A DNA stretch of 6,275 bases, from assembly GCA_016765335.1 (NCBI GenBank), contig JAESQE010000532.1, positions 1 through 6,275 of the forward strand, read 5' to 3'. Numbering within the stretch: position 1 is the stretch's first letter; every line of letters starts with the position of its first letter. Shown here piece by piece: positions 1-6,089 of the stretch. The translations under genes were made by a program, and so were the position numbers. The notes under the pieces are model-generated. The model was not told where the DNA came from, did not search any database, and was given only the letters and a program-made list of their open reading frames with translations. The DNA comes from Planctomycetaceae bacterium (lineage in GTDB: Bacteria; Planctomycetota; Planctomycetia; Planctomycetales; Planctomycetaceae).

Positions 1-247
1 ACTTTACTCCAGGCGATCACTCACAACATCCAAAGAACATTGGTGGATTCAATTAATAGAGGTTCCCTCAACAAAAAAGAAATGACGACCCATGTAATCC
101 CAAATTTATAAGAACTTAAAAGAACAACGAAAAACAATCCGCTGAAAAACCGAATCGCAAAAAGACTCACAACCTATGTGCGGGCCAGTTGTGATTTATG
201 ACATGAGATATAAACGCCATTTTTACATGTGTTGCTTCCACGGATGT

Positions 248-265
248 GGTCCGCAATAGCGGACC
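248..265. repeat. REP-like short hairpin after the GTPase gene
   Basis: Two perfect 7-base arms, GGTCCGC and GCGGACC, enclose an AATA tetraloop. The hairpin begins 15 bases past the stop of the minus-strand GTPase gene. No T-tract follows on either strand, so it is a poor factor-independent terminator, but it could protect the mRNA 3' end. About 60 bases to its left are CAGTTG (186-191) and ATGAGATAT (203-211). The same two words in the same order precede the hairpin at 6022-6041, which suggests both belong to one extragenic repeat family. The family assignment is inference; the hairpin is directly visible. Confidence 0.6.
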
Positions 266-279
266 CTACGACTCCTTGT

Positions 280-1404
280 TTACGAATCTGCGGTTTCTTT
301 GAAGCGATGGGTGGGGACGGGTCTGCCGGGGCGGAAGCTGAGCATTTGCTTGAAGCTGAGATCTGATTGATATTTTTTTGCGATCTCTTGCAAAGCATCT
401 CGCACAATCGTTTCCAGGATGGCTGGATCGCAGGCGACGCGGGCGTTGACGATTATATCGACCTTGCTTCCTTTTTGTTTGGAGGGCAGCGACAGTTGAA
501 CCGGTGTGTCGCTGCTGATCAAATTGGCGACACCGAAAAACCCTTCCCACAATCCAATCGTTTTCAAATGAGCCGGCTCTGCATCTGCATCCAGAAGTGC
601 AATTCGAAGAAGCTCGACAATTTCGACTAACACATCATCGATTTCAATCGGCTCGGGCGTTTCTAACCGGCAACTGCAATTGAGCCAGCCCAGTTCTGCT
701 TCGCCTTCTGCGTACACATCGTAATCGATGTCCAGAATTTTCTTGCCGAAATCGCCTCGTTGATCCAGGAATTGGAGCAGCTCTGGGAAGCCGGTTCCGT
801 CTTTGGCGGAGATACGCAAAACGGGTGTTCCGGGATAATGCTTAGTGAGCAAGTTTTCCAGTTCGTCTACTTCTTCTGTGGAAAGTTCATCGCAGCGGTT
901 GATTAAAATCGCATCGGCTTCTTCGAGTTGTTTGCGCAAAATGTATTCTGCTTTGGGCGAAAACCCAGTGCGTTTAGCAGCTGCCAGAATTTTGCGTCCA
1001 TGGCTCGGCTTCAGAATCACAGTATACGGCGCGATTTCAAATTCTGTATCAAAGAGATGTTTTATGGGCTGAATCACTGTTGCCACCAAATCGGTGCAGC
1101 TCCCCACAGGTTCGGTCAGAATGATATCAGGGCGTTCTTCTTTGCCGAGGCTTTTCATGCGATCCATCAGTTCGTCGAAGTTGCAGCAAAAACAGGCACC
1201 TGCAACTTCTTCAACATCAAAGCCCAAGCCACGAAGTATTCCGGTATCGACAAGATCATCTGCCTGATCGTTGGTGACAATGCCGACGTTTAATCCTTGC
1301 TGACGGTAGTGACCAGCCAGCCTGGCTAAAGTGGTCGTCTTGCCTGCACCCAGAAAACCACCAACCATTACATAACGCATTCGATTCGACACTTCAGACC
1401 TCAT
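280..1404 (-). CDS. CobW/COG0523-family GTPase, putative metal chaperone
   Basis: This is a cytoplasmic P-loop GTPase of the G3E/CobW family, whose members insert or deliver metals to target proteins. Numbered from the ATG at 1404 (374 aa), Walker [11 protein letters not shown] is at 15-24, the family's metal-binding CxCC motif (CFCC) at 71-74, EPVGSC at the Walker B/switch II position at 98-103, the guanine-specificity motif as NRCD (usually NKxD) at 169-172, and SAKDG as G5 at 199-203. The rest is a C-terminal region of about 150 residues with another cysteine pair (C243, C245). It lacks the His-rich stretch of many zinc-linked CobW proteins. The start is uncertain: an in-frame TTG lies at 1413, and the ATG at 1380 gives MRYVMVGG, which begins right at the P-loop strand as I recall for related proteins. 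None has a good Shine-Dalgarno. Metal and client are unknown, and no metalloenzyme gene is adjacent. The gene diverges from the PQQ protein. Confidence 0.88.
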   Translation of the reverse strand: MRSEVSNRMRYVMVGGFLGAGKTTTLARLAGHYRQQGLNVGIVTNDQADDLVDTGILRGLGFDVEEVAGACFCCNFDELMDRMKSLGKEERPDIILTEPVGSCTDLVATVIQPIKHLFDTEFEIAPYTVILKPSHGRKILAAAKRTGFSPKAEYILRKQLEEADAILINRCDELSTEEVDELENLLTKHYPGTPVLRISAKDGTGFPELLQFLDQRGDFGKKILDIDYDVYAEGEAELGWLNCSCRLETPEPIEIDDVLVEIVELLRIALLDADAEPAHLKTIGLWEGFFGVANLISSDTPVQLSLPSKQKGSKVDIIVNARVACDPAILETIVRDALQEIAKKYQSDLSFKQMLSFRPGRPVPTHRFKETADS

Positions 1405-1449
1405 ATTATTCAAAGAATAGTTCCAGACCCCCTACTTGTTTAGCATTTC

Positions 1450-1478
1450 ATTCTGATTAATCGATCGGAATTATTCAA
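1450..1478 (-). promoter_or_regulatory. Candidate promoter of the GTPase gene
   Basis: Read on the minus strand, TTGAAT (1478-1473) and CAGAAT (1455-1450) are separated by 17 bases and match sigma70-type -35 and -10 boxes at 4/6 each. This would give a leader of roughly 40 bases before the ATG at 1404. A perfect minus-strand TATAAT further upstream (1523-1518) has no recognisable -35 and is a weaker alternative. This is pattern matching only. Confidence 0.25.
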
Positions 1479-1602
1479 CTCCTCTTGACGGTTTCCAGTT
1501 CTTGCTGCAAAATAAACATTATATTATTCGTGTGTCTTAGCGGTATTATAACTGGTTTTATTGCGGGCTGGAGGTTTCGTCGCCCCGAAAAGCACACATC
1601 AG

Positions 1603-1634
1603 CACCCGGTCAGTTTCGATTGATCGGGTGTTTT
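1603..1634 (+). terminator. Terminator-like hairpin in the divergent region
   Basis: A 10-bp stem, CACCCGGTCA paired with TGATCGGGTG and containing one G-T wobble, has an 8-base loop (1613-1620) and is followed at once by TTTT (1631-1634). On the plus strand this has the form of a factor-independent terminator. The minus strand has no T-run right after the stem. No plus-strand gene ends upstream, because the gene to the left is on the minus strand. It could end a short non-coding RNA or attenuate the PQQ-protein message, whose start codon is about 150 bases downstream. Confidence 0.5.
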
Positions 1635-1677
1635 CATGCGCGGCCTGCGTCACGGTTTAATTAGTCTGTCGGGGATA

Positions 1678-1707
1678 TTGCGGACTTTGTGACAATACAA
1701 CTACAAT
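1678..1707 (+). promoter_or_regulatory. Candidate promoter of the PQQ-protein gene
   Basis: TTGCGG (1678-1683) and TACAAT (1702-1707) are 18 bases apart. The -10 box matches 5/6 of the sigma70 consensus and the -35 only 3/6. It lies downstream of the terminator-like hairpin and would give a leader of about 70 bases. The -35 is weak. Confidence 0.25.
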
Positions 1708-1784
1708 GCAGATTGATGGCGATGTGCTGTCATCTTTTATTGTGACTGAATATTTCCTGATGAATCTAATCCGAAGAGAATGTC

Positions 1785-4685
1785 ATGCCCCATTCATTTG
1801 TTTATGCAACGATGTTGCTGTCGCCTTTGTTGATTTCGACTTCTCAGCTTAGTGCTGACGATTGGCCCATGTGGCGGCACGATGCCGGGCGAGTTGCTCA
1901 TAGTGCCGAAAAGCTGCCAACAGATTTGCAATTGTTGTGGACTCGGCAGCTGCCGGTATTGAAACCTGCGTATCGTAATTCTCGGTTGCAGTTTGATGCG
2001 GGTTATGAACCGGTAGTCGCAGGGAAAACAATGTTTGTTGGTTCCTCTGGCAACGACCGACTCACAGCTTACAGCACCGAAACTGGTGCAGAACTCTGGC
2101 GGTATTATGCGGAAGGCCCGATTCGGTTTGCACCGGTTGTCTGGCAGGAGAAAGTTTATTTCGGATCTGATGATGGCAACATGTATTGTGTCGATGCAGC
2201 ACAAGGAAAACTGCTTTGGAAATTTCGAGCTGCTCCTTCTGATCGTCAATTGATTGGGAATGAGCGTTTGATTTCTGTCTGGGCAGTTCGCGGTGGCCCG
2301 GTCATTTCTGAAGGGAAGCTTTATTTTGCAGCAGGTGTCTGGTCGTTTGAAGGTGTTTTTATTTATTCGCTCGATGCAACAACTGGAAAACGAATTTGGT
2401 TGAATGATCACACGGGGTACATTTATGGCCAACATCCTCATAACGCAACAGCATTTGGAGGAATCACGCCTCAAGGGTATTTGGTGATTAGCGGTGACGA
2501 TTTAATCGTCCCTTGCGGAGCTGCCCTTCCAGCAACATTCGATAAAAACACAGGTCGCCTGAAAGATTTTAACCTACCCAAAGATGGACGCGTTCCCGGC
2601 GGTTGGTTCACCGCAGATGCGAAAGCTCGCAGACGAGGCCAAGAAGTTTCCAGCGATACAAAAATAGTATTCGATTCAGATGTCAACAGTGATCGCCATG
2701 AAGATGATCAACGTCACGGACCAGGAGCCAGCGGGATCCAATCAACCGTTGTTGTCGGAGATCGCGAATTCAAATACGAAGAGAAAATCCCTGGGATCGA
2801 GGGAGATATTCATAGCATCATCTCAGCCGATGCCAAACTGTTCGTCGTCACCAAGCAAGGCACAATCAGCTGTTTGGGGAAATCTACAGGCAAGGTAATT
2901 GAGTACAAGCTGCCCGTTGTTGATGTGCAGCCAACCAGAGAAATTGAATATCCTATCAGTGCGTTGATCAATGAAATTACTGAAATGAAAGGTTACGCAT
3001 TACTGTTGGGGGATCATGATGATTCCGCGATCGATGATTTTCTTGATATTACAGAATTAAAGCTGATTGCTGTCAAATTGAATCCATCTGAGAAACAGCG
3101 TCGCTCGTTGGACAATCGCGGCTTGTACGGAACACGCATCAATATCATCAATGCAGACCCCGTCACGTTTGAATTCCCTCCGTATTTAGCAAATCTCATT
3201 TTGTGTGATGCTGAGACTGTTCCTGAAGGGGAAGCCGGTCAAAAATTCATGAAGCAGATCTTCCAGACGCTTCGCCCTTATGGAGGCAAAGCGTACTTCC
3301 CAATTAATAAAGCGGGGCCTAAAAGCGGTTATTTCTTATTAGATCAGTTCCAGCCACCTCAGTCAAAAGGAGCCTCGCTGGATGTTATTAATCCATTGTT
3401 AGCGGTTCTGACTCGAACTGGTGCGTTACCTGGTTCTTCCAATTACACTGGAGGTTGGAACAGTCCGGATGAACTTGTTCGAGCACCGCTGGGAGTGCTT
3501 TGGTATGGAGATGAAGTTGGGAATTTCAAGCGGGCACCACAGCCGGATATTGTCGATGGCATGATGATTACTTACGACAAAGATTGGAAAGGATACCCGG
3601 ACGGAGACCGACCGCCTTACAACTTGAAGCCTCCCGTATTTAGCGATATTTACACCGGTCGCAAGATGACGGCTGAAGAAGTGAAAGCCAAAGGAACTTA
3701 CTATCCCAAACGTGATATCACACAAAAGCAACTTTCGCAGTATCGTCCACCCACGCAAAAAAGTGATTGGTCTCCTAAAGCTCCAGTGGTGGGGAAACGA
3801 ATCAATCCGATGACCGGTAAGCAGGAGCCACGCGCGATAGTAAAAAGTTACGGCTGCGATGGCGGAGTCGATTACGGTTTGATGTTTACAGTACGCTCGG
3901 GCACAGCTGCGTTTTACGATAAACGAACAGAAAGCGGAACCATTCATATCAGCGGCCCGCGTTCTGGTTGCACCAACAGTATTATCCCTGCCAACGGCCT
4001 GTTGAACATTCCGTATTATTATCAGGGATGTACTTGCAGTTATCCGTTGCCGGTCGGGTTGTCGATGTATTCTCTTCCTGAACAGCACGAACAATGGACC
4101 GTGTGGGGAGAAACAGAACCGAAACAAATTCAACGCCTGGGGATTAACTTTGGTGCACCGGGAGATCGCGTCACCAACGGCGGCACCTTATGGCTGGATC
4201 ACCCCATTCAAGGCGGTCCTTCCCCGAAGTTAGATTTGCAGATTTCTCCGGCTGAAACCAACACGTACTATCATCATTCTCTGTGGGTGAGGGGCGGACA
4301 AGGTTGGCCCTGGGTGGCTGCATCTGGGATTCAAGGAGCTTCTTCGATCCAACTAAAAAACCTGAAACCGGGTTCCTACACCGTTCGACTTTACTTTGCA
4401 GAACCAGAAAATCTGAAAGAAGGCGACCGGTTATTCGATGTTTCGCTTCAAGGAAAAAAAGTGCTGGAACAATTTGATATCGCCAAGCAAGCAGGCGGTG
4501 TGATGCGATCTGTTGTCAAAGAATTTTCGAATGTTTCCTCAACAGGAGAAATCCAGCTCTCCCTGCAAGCCATCAAAGGCGAAGTCATCATCAGCGGCAT
4601 CGAACTGATCGAAGTATCCTTGCCAACCGAAGCAATCATCAAATTAGAAGATCGGCACCCCGAACGGCAATTATTATCACGCTAA
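1785..4685 (+). CDS. Exported PQQ-repeat propeller protein with methyltransferase-like insertion and malectin-like C-terminus
   Basis: This is a secreted or periplasmic protein of unknown substrate, 966 aa. A hydrophobic signal segment (residues 7-23) probably ends near LSA-DDW; its n-region unusually lacks Lys or Arg. Residues about 75-260 hold PQQ/BamB-type propeller blades (AYSTETGAELWRY, CVDAAQGKLLWKF, SLDATTGKRIW), with another near 340-378. Residues about 397-520 resemble a class I methyltransferase fold (ELKLIAVKLNPSEKQRR, NADPVTFEFPPYLANLIL), but the glycine-rich SAM loop reads LLLGDHDDSAID, so it is probably not catalytic. Propeller-type sequence resumes at about 545, with conserved-looking FTVRSGTAAFYD, SGCTNSIIPANG and GCTCSY (C729, C749, C751). 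Residues about 785-945 look like a malectin-type carbohydrate-binding domain (YTVRLYFAEPE, RLFDVSLQGKKVL, IISGIELI). The start is the first ATG after an in-frame stop at 1767-1769; the ribosome binding site (AGAG, 6-base spacing) is weak. The gene is single. A quinoprotein enzyme or a polysaccharide-binding scaffold are both possible. Confidence 0.9.
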   Translation: MPHSFVYATMLLSPLLISTSQLSADDWPMWRHDAGRVAHSAEKLPTDLQLLWTRQLPVLKPAYRNSRLQFDAGYEPVVAGKTMFVGSSGNDRLTAYSTETGAELWRYYAEGPIRFAPVVWQEKVYFGSDDGNMYCVDAAQGKLLWKFRAAPSDRQLIGNERLISVWAVRGGPVISEGKLYFAAGVWSFEGVFIYSLDATTGKRIWLNDHTGYIYGQHPHNATAFGGITPQGYLVISGDDLIVPCGAALPATFDKNTGRLKDFNLPKDGRVPGGWFTADAKARRRGQEVSSDTKIVFDSDVNSDRHEDDQRHGPGASGIQSTVVVGDREFKYEEKIPGIEGDIHSIISADAKLFVVTKQGTISCLGKSTGKVIEYKLPVVDVQPTREIEYPISALINEITEMKGYALLLGDHDDSAIDDFLDITELKLIAVKLNPSEKQRRSLDNRGLYGTRINIINADPVTFEFPPYLANLILCDAETVPEGEAGQKFMKQIFQTLRPYGGKAYFPINKAGPKSGYFLLDQFQPPQSKGASLDVINPLLAVLTRTGALPGSSNYTGGWNSPDELVRAPLGVLWYGDEVGNFKRAPQPDIVDGMMITYDKDWKGYPDGDRPPYNLKPPVFSDIYTGRKMTAEEVKAKGTYYPKRDITQKQLSQYRPPTQKSDWSPKAPVVGKRINPMTGKQEPRAIVKSYGCDGGVDYGLMFTVRSGTAAFYDKRTESGTIHISGPRSGCTNSIIPANGLLNIPYYYQGCTCSYPLPVGLSMYSLPEQHEQWTVWGETEPKQIQRLGINFGAPGDRVTNGGTLWLDHPIQGGPSPKLDLQISPAETNTYYHHSLWVRGGQGWPWVAASGIQGASSIQLKNLKPGSYTVRLYFAEPENLKEGDRLFDVSLQGKKVLEQFDIAKQAGGVMRSVVKEFSNVSSTGEIQLSLQAIKGEVIISGIELIEVSLPTEAIIKLEDRHPERQLLSR

Positions 4686-4715
4686 GATGATATTGCAGGT
4701 TGATGCGATAAAAAT

Positions 4716-4904
4716 GTGGCTGGGGTGCAAGTTAATTTCTGAGTTGTACTTGAGATCTGCTTACAGATAATGGACTGCATAAGTTAAATGGTTCTGGCCC
4801 CAGAAGTATCCATCCTCTGGGGCCAGAACCATTGTTTTTCAGGTCAGTCGATTTTGCATGGGCTGACTACGATTTGCTCAAAGTTTTACTTGCACCCCAG
4901 CCAC
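4716..4904. repeat. 189-base concentric palindrome, MITE-like
   Basis: The outer arms 4716-4732 and 4888-4904 are perfect 17-base inverted repeats (GTGGCTGGGGTGCAAGT and its complement). Extended inward to 28 bases they still match at 24. A perfect 18-bp inner inverted repeat (4787-4804 with 4816-4833) shares exactly the same centre, base 4810, and 54 bases separate inner and outer arms on each side. The intervening bases pair poorly. Such a layout fits a decayed miniature inverted-repeat element or a large extragenic palindrome. I find no clear target-site duplication at the ends and no coding capacity inside. It fills most of the gap between two converging genes. Confidence 0.65.
4787..4839 (+). 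terminator. Probable terminator of the PQQ-protein gene, possibly bidirectional
   Basis: A perfect 18-bp GC-rich stem (AATGGTTCTGGCCCCAGA and its complement) with an 11-base loop (4805-4815) is followed on the plus strand by GTTTTT (4834-4839). It stands about 100 bases after the PQQ-protein stop. Read from the minus strand it lies about 125 bases after the phosphoesterase stop, but there it is followed only by TTAACTT, so termination in that direction is less certain. It is also the core of the larger palindrome at 4716-4904. Confidence 0.6.
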
Positions 4905-4959
4905 CCTTCGAACTAATTTACCTTACGGGAATTGCGTCAAATCAGTGCAGGCTGGCGTT

Positions 4960-5856
4960 TTATTTTTTCCAGAGATAGTCTGCTTGTTTTTTGAAGCCTT
5001 CGATTTTGATTGTGCCGTTGTTTGCGATTTCCATGATAGAGAACGCGTTGTTTGCATCGCCGCTGCCTTCGACCATCGCCACCATGGTGCAGTAGTGAAT
5101 GCCATTGATTTCGTTGTGATCGTTTTGATGGCTATGCCCCTGGAACACGGCAAGCACTTTTTCTGATTGCTCCAGAATCGAACGGACTTTAAGGCAGTTC
5201 TTCACGCCATAATGATTGCTGACATCGAGTCGTTGATGAGCAAAAATAACAGTCTTTTTCTGCGTGGCGTTCAAATCCGCTTGCAGCCATTCGAGTTCTT
5301 CGGTTGGAATATTTGGATCGGTCCACTCGAAATTTTTGCGACCATAAGCCTGACCATCGCTGCGGAAACAGGAATCGAGCACGATGAAGTGGAAGTTTCC
5401 TGAATCGAATGAGTAATAAGATTTCTTCTGTTCAACAACATCCAGAAATTCCTGCTTCTTCAAAGTGTAAACACAGTGATTGCCAAGCACATAATGGCGT
5501 TGTTTGCAGATCGTGATGAAATCTTTATTGATGCGTTTGAGGTACGCTATCTCTGTCTGCACCGAATCAGCAGCATCGATAAAATCGCCGAGTTCAACAA
5601 TGAAATCTGGTTTCTGTTGGGCGAATTGCAACGCGGCAACATTCAACTTCTCAGGAGATTCGCGATAGTGACGAGACCCTGCTGCTGATTTATCTGCGTA
5701 GTGCAAATCGGTGACTATTCCGACGCGAGTTTTTTTTGATACAGGTTTATCAGCAAGCAATAAAGAACTGTCTAAGCTGGCAGTTGCTGCCAGGACCAGG
5801 GTTCCATTTTTCAGAAACGCTCGACGGCTGATTTGTTGAACTTCGTTACCAGTCAT
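4960..5856 (-). CDS. Tat-exported calcineurin-like metallophosphoesterase
   Basis: This is a binuclear-metal phosphoesterase predicted to act outside the cytoplasm; its substrate is unknown. The 298 aa begin with a twin-arginine signal: SRRAFLK at residues 10-16, then a hydrophobic stretch (about 18-35) with alanines before the mature start. The five metallophosphoesterase blocks are present in order: D50-L-H52; GDFIDAAD (GD at 90-91); GNHC at 125-128 where GNHD or GNHE is usual; H207 in FAHQ; and GHSH at 240-243. All expected metal ligands and the catalytic-type histidine are therefore there, and the length suits a single-domain enzyme. The ATG is preceded by AGGAG (5864-5868) at 7-base spacing, which fixes the start. 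The gene converges with the PQQ protein and is separated from the next minus-strand gene upstream by 233 bases with hairpins. An ADP-ribose/CDP-alcohol-type or other nucleotide phosphoesterase is possible but cannot be decided here. Confidence 0.9.
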   Translation of the reverse strand: MTGNEVQQISRRAFLKNGTLVLAATASLDSSLLLADKPVSKKTRVGIVTDLHYADKSAAGSRHYRESPEKLNVAALQFAQQKPDFIVELGDFIDAADSVQTEIAYLKRINKDFITICKQRHYVLGNHCVYTLKKQEFLDVVEQKKSYYSFDSGNFHFIVLDSCFRSDGQAYGRKNFEWTDPNIPTEELEWLQADLNATQKKTVIFAHQRLDVSNHYGVKNCLKVRSILEQSEKVLAVFQGHSHQNDHNEINGIHYCTMVAMVEGSGDANNAFSIMEIANNGTIKIEGFKKQADYLWKK

Positions 5857-5863
5857 GCTTCAA

Positions 5864-5868
5864 CTCCT
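5864..5868 (-). promoter_or_regulatory. Ribosome binding site of the phosphoesterase gene
   Basis: AGGAG on the minus strand sits 7 bases before the ATG at 5856. It is the only strong Shine-Dalgarno in the window and supports this start codon. It lies about 9 bases downstream of the hairpin at 5877-5921, so that structure could affect ribosome access. Confidence 0.75.
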
Positions 5869-5876
5869 GTAAATAA

Positions 5877-5921
5877 AATATGCAAATAGCCCGAAAGAGT
5901 CTCTCGGACTATTTGCATATT
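5877..5921. promoter_or_regulatory. Long AT-rich hairpin before the phosphoesterase gene
   Basis: Thirteen consecutive base pairs (5877-5889 with 5909-5921; arms AATATGCAAATAG and its complement) are followed inward by a second helix, CCGA with TCGG, after one mismatch. On the minus strand it is followed by TTTATTT and then by the ribosome binding site. It may be a terminator for the upstream gene, a leader structure of the phosphoesterase mRNA, or a dyad operator. The terminator reading has a problem: hardly any DNA remains between it and the ribosome binding site for a phosphoesterase promoter. The hairpin itself is certain; its role is not. Confidence 0.5.
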
Positions 5922-6021
5922 ATCATGTTAACGGTGTTCAAGTACCAGTGTCATGCCCCATAAAAACTGCGAGTTGGCTTCAGTTGATGTGCCGTTATGA
6001 GTTATGGCTGCTCAAACAACA

Positions 6022-6041
6022 CACAGACAGGAATGTCTGTG
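6022..6041. repeat. REP-like short hairpin after the unrecognised gene
   Basis: Perfect 8-base arms CACAGACA and TGTCTGTG enclose a GGAA tetraloop. The hairpin lies 48 bases past the stop of the minus-strand gene at the window edge. CAGTTG (5981-5986) and ATGAGTTAT (5997-6005) precede it, as near-identical words precede the hairpin at 248-265, in the same orientation relative to the neighbouring gene. No T-tract follows. An extragenic repeat family is inferred from these two copies. Confidence 0.55.
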
Positions 6042-6089
6042 CTCCCTTTGGATTCGAGGTTCCCACGACATCTTCTCTCAGCGATCAGA

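Larger units (their letters stand above)
1414..1784. other. Divergent intergenic region
   Basis: This stretch separates the divergent GTPase and PQQ-protein genes. I see no open frame with a ribosome binding site in it. It holds candidate promoters for both flanking genes, a third plus-strand promoter-like pair (TTGACG at 1485-1490 and CAAAAT at 1508-1513, 17-base spacing), a small TTTCG/CGAAA hairpin (1575-1590) and the terminator-like hairpin at 1603-1634. A short non-coding transcript or a structured leader for the PQQ gene would fit, but neither is demonstrated. Confidence 0.6.

Noticed and set aside
1..111. Plus-strand frame open from the window edge, 36 codons ending in TAA at 109-111, possible 3' end of an upstream gene
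   Set aside because: Another plus frame is also open for most of this distance, the residues match no family I know, and composition becomes A-rich with no codon signal. It cannot be told from chance.
1636..1692. 18-codon ORF (MRGLRHGLISLSGILRTL) after the terminator-like hairpin
   Set aside because: No ribosome binding site, very short, and the start abuts the T-tract.
1706..1852. 48-codon ORF overlapping the start of the PQQ gene in another frame
   Set aside because: No ribosome binding site, its ATG lies in the candidate -10 box, and most of its 3' third is the signal-peptide coding region read out of frame.
1794..2474. 226-codon minus-strand ORF inside the PQQ gene
   Set aside because: Cys/Arg/Ile-rich shadow of a well supported plus-strand gene; no domain recognised.
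3426..4133. 235-codon minus-strand ORF inside the PQQ gene
   Set aside because: Arg/Phe/Ser-rich translation with no motif, covering a region where the plus-strand protein has clear family motifs.
5882..5889. ATTTGCAT, identical to the eukaryotic octamer site, in the dyad arms
   Set aside because: Octamer factors are eukaryotic; the match has no meaning in a bacterium.
5949..5960. 12-base word TGTCATGCCCCA shared with the PQQ gene start (1781-1792)
   Set aside because: The match stops at once on both sides apart from a base or two and has no structure; probably coincidence.
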